From Warburgia ugandensis (Eukaryota > Streptophyta > Magnoliopsida > Canellales > Canellaceae), in contig CP141138.1 of the NCBI GenBank assembly GCA_035236585.1, forward strand, positions 25,307,437 to 25,371,436: 64,000 nucleotides of DNA, in the 5' to 3' direction. Below are positions 48,694 through 62,319 of this stretch, piece after piece. Below the pieces are notes generated by a model. That model did no database searches, was not told the DNA's origin, and saw nothing but the letters and a program-made list of their open reading frames with translations. Positions within the stretch are counted from its first letter, which is position 1; each line of letters begins with the position of its first letter. Made by a program: the position numbers and the translations under genes.

Positions 48694-50150
48694 TCCCAAC
48701 GAAATTATGTTTAGGAATTTTTAAGTAAATTCTCATATTTTCATTTAACTAGGATTATTACATATTTTCTTTAATTGCTATAGTTATTTGATACTCACTA
48801 TTATTTTTATTTTTGTAGGAATTTAGAGGAGTTCCTCAATTAGGATAGTGCTTATTTTATTTATTTTATTTTGAGTGAATTGTAGTGAGGTCGTGTTGTA
48901 ATTTGAAATTTTATCTCAATTCAATTTAAAAACGGTTGTAATAATACATATCAAGGTTGAAACATCGTAACTTGGAAGTTGAGGAGCTTTGTAAATGGTT
49001 TTTCCCATGTACAAGAAGACTATTAGCCAAGATCCCACTGTAAGCTCTTCATAACTCCTTACACTTCCTAGCTTAGGAATTTGTATGGTCAAAGTAGTTT
49101 TGCATATTTGTATGGTAGCTTAATCTCATATAGATTGCATATATCTTTAATTGTTGCATACTTTTTTTTAGGATTGTTGCATTAGAAGTACTTGCTTAAC
49201 AAAAGATAGCTTAAGCTCGTCTATAACCAACAAGGTATAGGCTATTTAGGTTGTAGTGTCCTGTATGTTGAGGCTTGGACCTTTTGCGTAAGTAGCATAT
49301 AAGTAGTTACATTAGTTTCCTACTTTCTCGCATTTCTAGGACATGTTTATTCACTTTAAGGTGATTATATGGTTCATCAAATTGCCATGAGAATGAAAAG
49401 TGATTAGTAAGGGCAAAATACCCTATAAGATTATGGGTGGATTTTATCACCACCTCTCGGCCTACTTAGGTTAATCATTACTTATCGTGCTCCTTAGCTT
49501 TCACATTTAATTTAAAATCAATTAGAATAGACCTATAAAAGCCCACAATCTCATAGGACCCTCTTGGAAAGGGGCAAATTACTGCTACTCTAGTGGCTCT
49601 ATGCTAAATCTCTATGTTGATTTTTAAATGACTAGCTCTGCCTACATACTCTATAACTCAGATTGCCTATTGCTAACTAAGGAGGGTGTTAAGTAGTTAA
49701 TTTGGTTAGAACTTAATTGGAAAGTAGAAAGGTATGTTTGAAAGAGAGGAGGAGCTCTCTAGATTAGTATAGTCTAAAAGCTACTCCTCTTAAAGAAATT
49801 CAAGATAATTAATTTTTTTTAGCTTATTAGTACTAATGATTGATTAGTCTTGTGTCCTTTCATTATGCATCATTTTAGTCTTTGTGTTGCATCATTTATT
49901 TTAGGTTTTCTTTTGTATACAAAGCTGAAAAAAAGAGAAATAAAAGGGAAATTTTTTTTCATTATATGCACAAATACAAATAAAAGAAGTCTTTCCTTGT
50001 ATACAAAGTTGAAAAACATCTATCATACCAACTTATGGTGTATGCATGGTCATTGATCTCTGGACCCCAATTTAGCACCTTTAGATCCTGAGATCCAACA
50101 AAATGTTAGATAAGGGTTATGCAATTATATTGATTTAAATAACCCTACAA
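48694..50150 (+). other. Athila untranslated leader between PBS and gag
   Basis: No coding homology. AT-rich leader of about 1.4 kb, within the range for this lineage. Confidence 0.5.
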
Positions 50151-51480
50151 TGAATGACCAAGTAGTAGATATCAAAGATCATAGGGACTATTTAGCTCTG
50201 GTTCAGCTAATGCACCTTCATGCATAGTATTTCTTACAACCAACCAATGTAAATCATTTCAAATTGAAATTAGGAGTTATTCTACTTGTGCCTTCATTTT
50301 ATGGCTAGATAAAGGAGATCCTTATCATCATGTCAAGGAAATTCTTGACATATGTTCCACCTTTATATACCATGATTTTTGAAACAATTATATTAGACTA
50401 CGACTATTCCCCTTCTATTTAAAAGATGTAGCAAAAACATGGCTTAACTCCCTAGAGGTAGGCTAGATCACTTCTTGGGAGTAGTTATGTAGGAAGTTTC
50501 TAAATAAATTCTTTCTCATCCACAATACTAATGCCCTTGAAGGGAAATTATAAATTTTCAACAAAAAAAGGGTGAACATTTTTATGAATGTTGGGAATGG
50601 TGGAAGGATTTAGTGTTGAATGTCCCCACAATGGTTTTGAGAAATGATAATAAGTACAATACTTTAATGAAGGTTTAACTCCTCAAAATTGCCCTATGAT
50701 AGATACCATTAGTGGAGAGGCATTTATGAACAACAGTGATGTAAAGTCTTAGAATTACATTGAGATATTAATTGAAAACTCCCAGTAAAGGGACTATTCT
50801 ACTTGAATGAAGAGAAATTCACAACCTTGAAAAAGAGTGGCATGTATGAGATAGGGGCCACTCTAGACCTATGCTGCAAGCTAGATATGTTGATGCACAA
50901 AGTTGATAAAATTGATAGTCTTGCATAAAAATTTGATGCCTTCAAGTTTGCTAGTGGATCATCGATTGCAACCTCAAGAAGAGGTTTGTTCAATTTGTTC
51001 TAGTCTATTACATTCTACTACCTTCTATCAATCAGGTTCCTCATTCCCTGAATATTTTTTGGAGCAAGTGCATGCATTGAATGCATTTGCAACCCTAGAA
51101 ATAATTAGTATTCTGAGACCTATAATCCTAAATAGGGTAGGCATCCTAATTTCTCATGCACAAAGAATAATCATCAAGGGGGACCACTTGGAATTCCCCA
51201 TGCTAAACCTTTACCTCATGCCCCAATTTTACAGTAGCATCAACTTAATTAGCAGTTTCCCCCACAACCAAGGAAACCATCTATTGAGGAAACTCATAAT
51301 CTGTTTATGCAGAGTTTGCTTCAATTTCAAAATGATAAAAAACAAAACTTGCATGCCAACTTGCAATCTACTACAAAGTTGGAGTATCAAATGGATCAAC
51401 GATCAGTTACACTTAATGAGAGTAAAAAAGGTAAATTTTTCAGTCAACCCATAGCTAACCCTAAGTGTTAGAGATTGGCA
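50150..51480 (+). pseudogene. gag: Athila-type gag remnant
   Basis: The order of conserved blocks is clear: GDPYHHVKEILDICSTF (about 50310), NYIRLRLFPFYLKDVAKTWL (50390-50445), NSLEVG*ITSWE and KFLNKFFLIHNTNALEGKL (50445-50550), then the AL..LC.KLD and HKVDKIDSL helix (50860-50925). Stops and frameshifts break the frame many times. In this lineage gag forms the particle shell. The Asp PBS upstream and the protease downstream confirm the order. Confidence 0.82.
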
Positions 51481-51899
51481 CAACATTGAATGAACAAGCC
51501 AAATCTATTACTACCCTTAGGAGTGGGAAGCAAATAGATAATTAAGTGTGCCTGACTAAAGAATCCCCAAAATGAGAGGAGAACAAGACTAACACATATG
51601 CTCAAAAGGGTAAAGAGAAGTGTTAGAAGTCCCTGACTTCTTTTTAAACCTATTTTGAGGCATTTATATGCCCAAAGCTCCATATCCTCAACATCTGAAT
51701 GTGGACAATGAGAAAATTTTGGTGAGATAATGGACATATTTAAAAATGTAAATATCAATATTTCATTATTCAATGCAATTAAAGAAATTCCTTCTTATGC
51801 CAAGTTTTTAAAAGATCTCTACACCCAAAATCATAAGCTTAATGAGTAGAAGAAAGCATTCTCACTAAGCGAGTAAGCTTAATCATTCAATACAATACC

Positions 51900-52300
51900 C
51901 CACTTAAGTATAGGGATCTTGGGTGTCCCACTATATCTTGTATTGTTAGGAACCATACAATTGATAGGGCATTACTAGATCTAGGGGCAAGTGTTAACCT
52001 ATTTGTATATTCTGTCAATGTGTAGCTAGGTTTAGGTGAGTTAAAATCGAGTACTACCACCCTACTAGTGGGAGATAGATCAATGAAAATCCTTATGGAG
52101 TGGTTGAGGATGTTTTGTTACAAGTTGATAATTTTTCCTTCCCTGTTGATTTCATCATCCTTGATACTCAACCTATCTCCAATCATTGTAGTCATATTCC
52201 TATAATTTAGGACAGCCTTTCTTGGCCTCTTCTAATGCCATCCTCAACTATAGGAATGAAGTCATGAAGTTGTCCTTCGATAACATGAAAATCAAGATAA
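51900..52300 (+). pseudogene. Athila-type aspartic protease remnant
   Basis: LGCPTISCIVRNHTIDRALL is followed by DLGASVNLF, the catalytic Asp motif of this lineage (Asp at 51978-51980), then LGLGELKSS and LVGDRSMK. TAG replaces the expected residue after YSVNV. The catalytic Asp survives but the frame does not. Confidence 0.8.
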
Positions 52301-52899
52301 ATGATTTTAATGTCGGATAACAACATTTAGATTCTGAAAAGTCTTTTGCGGTAAATATGATTGAGAGTTTAGTGCACAAGACCTTCCTACCATCCTCCAG
52401 TTTTCACCCACTTGAGTCTTGTATATCTCATTTTGAATTCAATTTTGACCTAGATAACTCTATTAATGAAGTAAATTCTTTCCTTGATACTACACCAATG
52501 ATGGATGTTTCTAAATGCAAAGCTAAAGTGGAACCTCTTCCACTTCTCGAGAATACCCCTGCTCCATATATTGTGAAAACACCTACCTTAATCTAAAAAC
52601 TTTGCCAGAAAGTTTAAAATATGCATTTAGGTCCATCTAATACCTATTATTATTACTTTTGATCTGAACAATGAATAAGAAGATAAGTTACTTGATGTTC
52701 TCTTGGGTGGACTATAGCGAATATATAGGGTATATGCCCCATCATTTGCATGCATCGCATTCATCTGAAGGAGATTGCAAAACCTTCTAAGGAAAGGTAG
52801 AGACGACTTAACCATAACATGAAGAAAGTTGTAAGAGCTGAAGTGTTAACATTGTTAGATTTTAGAATTATTTATTCCATTTTTTTATAGCACTTTGGT

Positions 52900-53920
52900 C
52901 ACCCAAGTTCAAAATGTACCAAGAAATCTGGAGTCATGGTAGTCCATAATGATGATAATGAGCTAATGTCGGCCTACATGACCACTTGGTGGTGGGTGTA
53001 TTGACTATCATAAATTGAACTTGGTCACGAGGAAAGACTACTTTCCTCTTTCTTTTATTAACCAAATGCTTGAGATATTAGCTAGAAATGATGTATTATT
53101 GCTTTTTGGATGGATATTTTGGTTATGACCAAATCCCAATAACATTGAAGGATCAAGAGAAGACCATCTTTACTTATCCTTTTAAAACATTTGCCTATTG
53201 TGGCATGCCATTTGGGTTATGCAATGCACCTATAACTTTTCACCAATGTATGATAAGTATTTTTTCTTATATGATAGTGTGTTTCCTTAAGGTGTTTTGT
53301 GGATAATTTTTTGTATTTGGCTCATCTTTAATTAGTGCTTGGAACACCTAGCATTAGTATTAGGTAGGTGCTAAGAAAATTTTTAGTACTTAATTGGAAA
53401 AAATGCCATTTTATAATGAAAAGCAGCATAACACTTGGGCACATCATTTCACAGAATGACATTGAGGCTGATAAAGCTAAAGTTGATCTCATCTCTAACC
53501 TTCCACTACCTTAAATAGTGAAGGAGATCTGGTCATTTTTATAGCATGCTTGTTTTTGTCGTCACTTCATCAAGGACTTCAGTATGATTTCTAGACCCTT
53601 GTGTAATTTATTTGTGAAGGAGGTCACCGTTGACTTTAATGATGACTATATGCAAGCAATTGTATGCCTTAAGTCATAATTGATCTGGCACCTATTAGTC
53701 AATCGCTGGATTGGATTGCAACTTTTAAGATTATGTGGGATGCACTTGATTATCCCATGTAATTTATTATGCTAATAAAATCCTCAATGATACACAACTC
53801 AATTATTCCACTATGAAAAAAGAGTTGTTGGTAGTTGTTTTTGCTCTGGATAAATTTAGGTCTTATCTTTGAGGATCTAAGAAATATGCTAAACCTAGGT
53901 TTATCATATGGATATTATTA
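52900..53920 (+). pseudogene. pol: Athila-type reverse transcriptase and RNase H remnant
   Basis: In 53088-53306 the RT palm reads YYCFLDGYFGYDQIPITLKD, EKTIFTYPFKTFAYCGMPFG and LCNAPITFHQCMISIFSYM. The polymerase box expected as FMDDFSVFG reads FCG*FFVFG, so both catalytic aspartates are lost. RNase H follows near 53760-53880 (YYANKILNDTQLNYSTMKKE, LLVVVFALDKFRSYL). Decay by stops and frameshifts is advanced. Confidence 0.88.
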
Positions 53921-54329
53921 CTATAAGAGTTTGACATTCAAATTCAGGATAAGAAAGGTTTCTAAAATGTAGTAGTAGATCATCATTGATTCCACCAGTG
54001 AGTCACTGTCCATTACTAAGTCCTTTCCAGATAAGCATTTGTTGCATGTTTCTAAGTTACATTGGTTAGTAGATATAGTAAACTATCTTATTACAAATCA
54101 CATGTCCTCACATTAGTCAAAATTTTTAGATGAGGTTAAGAGCTTCTCTTAGAATGAGCCATACTTATTTGAGTATTATCCAGATCAAATCATTAGGAGG
54201 TGTGTTCTGGATAGCGATCATTAGAGTATCTTCTCCTTTTGCCAAGAACATGCATGTGGAGGCCATTTTAGTGCTTAAAAGACTACTACAAAGATTTTGT
54301 AGTGTGGATTTTATTGCCAAATATTTTTA

Positions 54330-55312
54330 GGTATTCACATTCTTATTACACCATATGCAACTATTATCAACAACTGAGGAGCATAGGACATAGGAATATG
54401 ATGCATTTAAATTATATTTTAATCATTGAGATTTTTTATATTTAGGGCATTGATTTCATGGGTCTGTTCCCTAATTCTTTTGGAAACTTATACATTGTTG
54501 TGGGAGTGGACTACATGTCCAAATGAGAGGAGGCAACAGCACGCAAAACCAATGATCACAAGGTGTGATTCAGTTTTTGAAAGACAACATTTTTGCATGT
54601 TTTGGTATTCCACATGCTATTATTAGCAATGATATAAAATGTTTTGCAACTAGATTTTTTAAGGCCTAATTTTACCCATCGAGTTGGAATTCCATACCAT
54701 CCAAAAACTAGTAGATTAATTGAGGTATCTAATAGGGAGATCAAGCATATCTTAGAGAAGATGTAAATCCTAGTAAAAAAGATTGGTATTTACAACTTTG
54801 TGATGCACTATGGCTTTACTGTACTACATTTAAAACTTCCATTGGAATGTCACCCTACTACTTAGTTTACAGAAAGGCATGTCACTTTAAGTTGAGTTAG
54901 AGCATAATGCATAGTCTGCTTTCAAATAACTTCACTTTGATGGATAAAGCAGGCACCCACAAAAAACTCCAACTCTAAGAGTTGAAAAAGGAGAGATGCA
55001 TATTAGACTTCAAAAATATAAGGATTGTATGAAGCTGGTTCATGATAGGCATATTTTGTGCAAATATTTTATACCTAGTTAGAAAGTGCTATATAACTCC
55101 CACTCGCATGATTCGCATCTATTCCCAGGAAAATCAAGATCTTGATGGACTAGTCCTTTCATAGTTTTTATTGTTTTTCCTCATGGGGCTGTCAAGATTG
55201 AGAAAAATGGGGTTGTTTTCAAAGTTAAAGGTCAGCGGTTGAAACCAATTTTAGAGTTATGGAACCCTAATATGAAGGAATTTCTCCTTGAGGATCTTGT
55301 TTATCGAGATTA
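54330..55312 (+). pseudogene. pol: Athila-type integrase remnant and pol C-terminus
   Basis: The HHCC-side residues CNYYQQLRSIGHRNMM are followed by GIDFMGLFPNSFGNLYIVVG and VDYMSKW (about 54440-54520), then [20 protein letters not shown]-like residues (54690-54740) and RKACHFKLS (54870). The lineage-typical end of pol, VFPHGAVKIEKNGVVFKVKG then QRLKPILELWN, closes near 55310. Frame breaks occur between all blocks. Confidence 0.85.
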
Positions 55313-57748
55313 ATTCCAGTACACATGTTGTATATTATTAGTTTAGGTTTAGGGTCTAGTTGAGTTAGTAGTGAGTCTTGTGTTAAAATTCATGCATTTA
55401 TCATTGTATATTATTTTGTGTCATAGTTTGGTTGCATATAATCTTTTCCAATTGCTAATTTATACTTTCATGAGGATTTTCTTATGCAACATCATTGGCA
55501 CACATCATACATATATATTTCTTCATAACCTTATCTTCTAGTTTTGTTATACTGTTTGTCCATGATATATAGTTTTAAAGATTAAGAATAATACTTTATT
55601 TAAGTTTGAGGTTGGGGTACTTCAAATTGATGTGTTCTTTGTAGGTTCTTATTAGTTTTTGGGTTTTTTTTATTAGTTTTTGCTTAAAAAAATTTTTATT
55701 TAGAAAAGGATTTTCTTTAGGTTTTACAGTAAGTTCCTTTATAAGGATGAGAATAGAAATTATTGAATTATTCAAAAAATTAGTGTTATCTTTAGTCTTT
55801 AGCTTCTTAATATATTTGCATACAATTAGTTCACCATACACTTATTGCACATTAGCCGCTTGTACATAGTTTAGGTTAAAGGGTGAGTATAACATGGGTT
55901 TGAGGTTGAATCATATCATTTTATTATTTTTTTAATATGTTCTTTCAATGCATGGGGTGAAGGAAAAAAAGAAAGAAATATTGCTTGTCCAAAAAGAAAT
56001 AAATATGCAACTGTATTTTTCATCACAAATACTCCTTTGTTTCACCTCCCTATCTTGCAATAACAAATTGAGTTCGTATAGGCATTTTGCATGCAGTTAT
56101 TTTAATAGCTGCTCCGGCTATAGCTTTGGAAACTCCACCCATTTCATAAAGTATTAGACTCTATTTAATGATGAATACCCAATATTTGATGGATCCCTTC
56201 CCTGAACCTGTACGTGTTTCTATAGGTCTTACTATAACAAGTTTATCAAGAAATATATGTACTCATATTTTTCCACCATGGGGCACAAATTGTGTCATTG
56301 CTCGTTATCTTGCTTTTATTTGTCTAGATGTGATCCAAGCTAGTTTAAGTGCCTAAAGAGCATATCTACTGAAACAAGTATGATTGCCTCGATAAGATAT
56401 TCCTTTCATTCTTCCTCTATGTTGTTTATGGAATCTCTCTTTCTTTGTGAGAGTCTTACATAAATTCATATATTTCTTTAGTGGACATTATTTCATAGTT
56501 GGTCTCATTGTCCTTTGTTTTGGTTAGCTATTGAGAAATATCATTCAATGACTATATGAGATATCTCTTGAGTTTATGGACACTTTTAAGTCATATGAAT
56601 CCTAGACACTAATAGAGTTCATTTTTTAACTAACCAGAGCCTTCAGCCTATCCTAAGTTATTTTTTGCTATTTAGACTTTTGAGCCTTTATATCGTAGCA
56701 TTTTCTTGTTAGCCAATTAAACATTACCCATTTTAATCCTATAATATATCTTTTACCCATTGTATTTTGGAAATATGTAGAGATGGATAGAAATATCTTG
56801 ATGAATTAGTATAAACAATATAGTTTAGGAAGGTGAATATAAGAACAATTCAAAGAAGAATGTTTCATAAGTAGAAGAAGGCTATTCTTAAAATGAAGTG
56901 AAAAAAAAAAGTGAAAAAGGAGAAAGAGAAATCCAATAAATAAGAAGTGTGTTTACTCTTATGAAAAGAAGATTGTGAATACACCAGTAGAAAGAGAACA
57001 TTTGTTTTAACCTTATGCTATCTTTCTTGATAACACTATCCTAAGCCTTATGCTTAGTATAACTTGGATGTGAAAATGAATGAGTAGGGACTTTGGTGAA
57101 GTGCAAGATTCTTAATAGTTGGTATCCTTTCCATGAGACCATTTATCTTCTTCTTCAATTATTATTCTTCTTTTATGAAATATGTGAGATAATTTGTCTT
57201 TGATATATACTATTACTCTCACATATTGATTGGAGTTTTGCTACCTACTTCAAAGTGAGTTCTTTTTTAGTCTTAACTTTATCTTGTGTGATTTAAAGTC
57301 AAAGTATACTTTTGGATAGCAATTTAGGCTATAGATTGCTTAGAGACTAACAATTGTGTATATGTTGGTTACTCATACACACATTTCGAGGCTTGATTAC
57401 CTAGGAAATATCCCTAGTGTAAGGGTAGGATTTTGAACTATTGTTCATTTTTATTGACATGTTAAAGTTTGATAATCACTATACACTTAATAGAAGAAAA
57501 TTCTCTAAGAAAAATGAATGAATTACCATATAAGTTCAAAAAAATATGTATGGGTATCTTTTTTGGAAACCCTTGCAAGACTATAACCTAACCCTAAGGG
57601 TAACCAAGAAGTTTAAAGGCTTTTTGCATATGTTAAATGTAGACAACAATACCTGCAAAAGTGGTTAGGATTTTTAGGATTTTGTATTTCCATCTTTGTT
57701 TTACTTTTGTTGTTTTTCTCAAGGACTAGTAAAATATAAGTCTAGAGG
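55313..57748 (+). other. Athila 3' internal region (env-like position), no recognisable env
   Basis: The stretch begins with the TTTAAGTTTGAGGTTGGGGT motif typical after pol in this group (55596-55616). Apart from the plastid insertion, nothing coding is recognised. The polypurine tract before 57749 is poor. Confidence 0.5.
55894..56457 (-). pseudogene. rpl16: Plastid DNA insertion: rpl14 start, spacer and rpl16 exon 2
   Basis: On the minus strand, 56457-56050 encodes plastid ribosomal protein L16: [17 protein letters not shown], then [33 protein letters not shown] and [11 protein letters not shown] before TAG (56050-56052). Stops within (for example after RYAL) and a changed N-terminal stretch make it a pseudogene. 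The spacer is followed by 21 nt (55914-55894) matching the rpl14 start MIQPQTH. The order rpl16 then rpl14 on one strand is the normal plastid order, so this is a nuclear plastid insertion, not the unrelated mitochondrial rpl16. Beyond 55894 similarity stops abruptly. It lies in the env-like region of the Athila element. Confidence 0.92.
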
Positions 57749-59072
57749 TGTCTGATATTCATAATTATTACATATATTACCCTTAGAAATTGTATTTATA
57801 ATCCTTTTATTTACTCAATTTATTACAAATTAAGGTTTATTTTGCATTTTATAAGAATAGGGTAAAATTGAGAAAATTGTAAATTTTGGTGTTCTAGACC
57901 TTAAAAATAAGTTCGTTTGTAAGCCAAGCGAAACCAAGGGCCCATATTTCATCAACTAGGATAAGAGGATCTCAAAGACCATTGGGGATGCCCTTTGAAC
58001 TTTTAAAGTAGTCAAAAACCCAATACACTCGACCACATTTATCCATGCAAGAAGGTCATCATAATCAAAACCAAAGTTCCCAACTCTCATTCATGCATGC
58101 ATCATCTTACAAGGCTTCAACATGAATCCATACAATCTCAAAACATCCTATCCAAGCTCACACAAAAGCCACATGTTCTCACCCATTCCAACTCAAAAAT
58201 CAATGCAAGATGGGTCTAATATGCAGCCAAAATTTCCACTATTTCTCAATCTCAAATGAAATATATATTATGCATTTCCCCATAAAATTTAGGAGGATAA
58301 AATATATTTTTCCTAGTGGATAAGATGTGTCATACATGAAGAAAATATAGTAGCTAAAAAAAGACCATTTACTTTAGAGAGTGCAAAAATGGAAAATGTA
58401 CGGTTGAGAATAATGCAGTTATGAGATGATTCAATGGCTAAGATTTGATGCATATTAGGGCTATCCTAAGCTGCTAGATCTGAATATGTTATACATAGAA
58501 GATGATTGGTGAAGTGTAAAGATTTTTAGAAAAGAATATTGAGGGTACTAGGCAGAGAAAAAGGAGAGATGAACGTGGATAGCTTTGGAGAGAATCTAAG
58601 AAGAGACATAAGAGGAGCTTCCTTGGTAGACCAATGGGGGAATTTTCAAGAGGAGATAGTTACTTAAGCACAAGGGAAAGAGGAGCTACAAGAGGATAAA
58701 AAAAAACCCATAATTTTTACACTTGGAGAGGGTGTTTTTAACTTGAAGGAGAGAGGATAGAGGAGGACATTTTGCTCTCCCCTTCTTCTTGGGTGGATTT
58801 CACACGAAAGATAGTGAAGAGAGGATTAGAAGAAGAGAAGGGATGTGGTCCTAAGGGAGACTTGAGACGTTTCTCTCAGATCACTTTAGGCTTCATTGTG
58901 TTTTGTTTTTTGTGCTTCCTTTTTTTTCATGTGTGGACATTCCTATCTAAGCATTTCTCTCTCATTCTCAGTGGTTGCTAGAGGTGTTTCTCCATGGGTT
59001 GTGGCTTGCCTTGGGTATGCTCCCTTCTCTTTGATGAGTGACATATTGATCGATTGAGTTTGAGTTCTAGTT

Positions 59073-59144
<72 letters not shown>

Positions 59145-59776
59145 GTATAGTTATGATCAAAGGAGGCTCTTGTACTTTCTTGCTTCGCTTGGAGTGGATC
59201 TAGCTTCTTGAGGAGTGACACATCAAGGAGGTAATCATAGGTGGCTACTTCCAATCCGGGGAAGTTCTTGTTTTTTTCTATTTCTTACTCTTGTACTGTT
59301 TTTAAAGATTATATAATAATAAAAGTTCTTATTTATCTTGTTACTTTTATTATTCTATTGCTTATATTATGCATGCTTTGCTCTAGTTTACTTTAGAATT
59401 TTAATTCAATTTTATGCAATAGTTTAGTTTTTGTTTTCTTTTAGCCAACTTTAGAGCTCTTATACTTGTTTGATTTAGGAATTAGTTTTGAATTGATATC
59501 ATGCTTCTCTTGTGTACTTTAGATGTTGAGTTAGAACATTTCCAAGAGTTTAGTTATCATTTTTAAATAGATTTATTTACGTTCTTTAATTATAATTTAT
59601 GTGTCTTGTTTTAGCCTAGACTTCCATTAAATTTCATGCTAAGATTAGCCTAGGACTTAGTGAGCTTTTTAGCTACCCTAGAATTGTATTTCAATCTTCC
59701 TAATCATGGCTAAAACCTTAGCTAACCTAAGCTAAGATTATGAATTTGTTTACTACTTATTTTGTGCTAGTTTTAA
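57749..59776 (+). mobile_element. 3' LTR of the Athila-type element, right-truncated
   Basis: Parallel to 45763-47830 of the 5' LTR. Homology ends at 59776 where a new TGATAAGCACTCAATTTTG sequence begins, so about 0.85 kb of the LTR is missing. Confidence 0.8.
59074..59142 (+). repeat. (GA)34 microsatellite in the Athila 3' LTR
   Basis: A GA array at the same LTR position as 47042-47167, about half as long. Confidence 0.97.
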
Positions 59777-62319
59777 TGATAAGCACTCAATTTTGTATAA
59801 AAAGTACCCGTTAGTAGCTCATGCTTTACAAATTGTGGGGCATTATTATAGAAATTTGTAAAAATTCACGACACATGTATTTCTGAACTAATGATTCAAA
59901 ATTTTGATATTTTGCAATTTCAAAATAAGTATAGAATTATATAGAGTTCTATACATGACACATGTATAGAATTGTATTTTTGAACTAATTCGGAGTAAGT
60001 ACATGATTTATCATAATTTTATAGGTATTATTTAGGGTTTTTTTTATTATAATCTTTTGTAGGTATTGAGAGGATGATTCAATGGCCAAGGTCACTTTAG
60101 ATGAGAATCAAGAATCCAGATGAACTTAGACAGCATGGGCCCATTTTACGTTAAATATAAAGTTCAAGCAAGGGTCAAGATCATTCTAAGGCAAGCTGAT
60201 TAGTTTAAGAAAGCAATTAGAAGAATCAAAAGTGACTATAATGCATCCATCCAAGAAGCTACCAAGCCATTAAAGCCATCTAAGTGAACCATTCAAGCCA
60301 TCTTAGCCAAGCTACAAAGGTACCGCATTATTGGAGATGAATTTTATGCAACCCGGGTTTTTATAACACATTTTGTAATACTTTTTTCAAAGACAAGGCC
60401 CTTAATGATAAAAAAATTTCGAGAACAATACAACAAAAATTCTTTTCTTTTAAATTCGTTTGTAATAAAACCCAAGTCTCACCTTAAGGTATATAATACA
60501 CATAGACATTTTGTATAAAATAAAATTTTATTCAATACCAGGAATCATCCAGTAGTTCACTCTTACACAGCCCCTATATTATAATTACAAACCATTATCC
60601 AAATCACATAATCCAAACTCAAACCTCTCCTTACATTAAAAACTCTTAATACAATACAATGCTTTCAAATGAAAATACATGTCTTCAAAGGACATACCCT
60701 GATTGATTATTCTCTTCAAGTTTTCTACCGTCTTGAGGTCCTACTTCTCCTTCTCTGTTTCTAAGATATTGTAAACATTCAAACATTTACAATATCTCAT
60801 CAAGCTATGTGTGGTAGGGGATACAATAATATACTACTTCACTAATATAAAAATACTTACCTTAGTTATTATTCCATCATGGTTTTCTACTCATGAGTTA
60901 TCTCAATATAGAGTATATATGTAGTATAGGATAAATCTGTTAAAACAATGAAAATTACTCAAAACTTGTTCCTTACCCTGGCTATACTTCCACTTAGGAG
61001 ATCAATATTCAATTGCTTCTCATATGGGGATTTTCTTTCCAGGAACTCATATAGTGGCATCTCATCATGCCATAGCATTACACGATGCCTATCATATGTA
61101 CATCATAATGCAAAATACTTCAGGACTACTATGCCGCAGTCTTAATCTGTACAGCGTGCCCAAATAACTGCATAATCATCCACTGATACCAACCGTGTAA
61201 ATAACAACTCCATGTCCGCATGGGGAGGACCATGGCTATCACAGTGATGGCCTTCCCATGATTGCCCCACTCGACATTTAGTCTCTCTTTGGGCATGGTA
61301 TCCATCATATAAATTTCAGGAAGCAGGTGATCAAACTCTCATAACTTCCCTAGCATAGCTTCCCCAATCCTAGTACTATGTAAAACAAAATCACAAGCCA
61401 CCATGCTTGTATGTAAAATACATTGTACATATCAGATGATGTGTTTGTTTAACCAAGGCTGGAATATTTTCTATGCCCTATTCTTAGGGTTTTCCTTAGT
61501 TTACAAATCTCATTACTTTCACCTCATTTGATTAGATCAATTGAATTGGATCATGGGGTTGGATCACTTAGTTGAATCATATTATTTGATCATGAATATG
61601 CTAAGGTACCAAGTATACTTATATCATGAAGGTCTATAATTCTAGAAAGAAGATCATGTATGTATACACATGAATGCTTAATACATTCTTGTACATCCAC
61701 CTACCTCAAAGTGGTATCATGTCTTGACCCATACATCTCAAGTGGTATTTACTCCATATTGTCATTATGATCTTGATTCATACATCTGTTAAACCATACA
61801 TATAAAATTATTCTTATATACAAGTATTCTTTCTACATGTATTTGGGTTATCCTATGAGTGATGCCATAACTTTCCTTGAATCATATATGATGAAGGTTT
61901 CAAACCTTCTAAGTTCACAATCTATACTATAAATAAAATCATAGAAAAATACTACAATCTACATTATATTTCTTTTCTTTTCTTTTTTTTGTAATCTTTC
62001 AAGATCTCTCCTGGATCTTCCTTATCTTATTTACAATTTTTATTAGGATTATATGATTTACTTTATGGTCTTATTATTATTACTCAACTAGTTAATGTTT
62101 TATTAGATAAGGATAGCTTATTCCTTCCTAAGTCTAGACAGCTCCTCTTGTGTCAAATTGGTTAAGGCTTATTAGTTGAATGATTGAACACAAAGTGGTT
62201 ACTTCAATCCTCATGTAAGGAGGCGTTTAGACCTCACAAACGTCAACAGAAGGTGGGAGAAGAGCGAGGCTCTATTAGAGAACCCTCTTAACCACTATGT
62301 TCATCATCCACTAGGGTGA
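59777..62319. other. Unresolved repeat-like DNA, possible LTR fragments
   Basis: 59777 starts TGATAAGCACTCAATTTTGT, which looks like the start of another LTR inserted in, or joined to, the Athila LTR. From about 60345 to 62200 the minus strand reads like a long Ty3/gypsy LTR, with a possible U5 end near 60345, but I find no PBS or partner. No coding region is supported. Confidence 0.35.

Noticed and set aside
55894-56457. Mitochondrial rpl16 origin
   Set aside because: Residues such as GISYRGNH and AWITSRQI, and the adjoining rpl14 start, fit the plastid gene and gene order.
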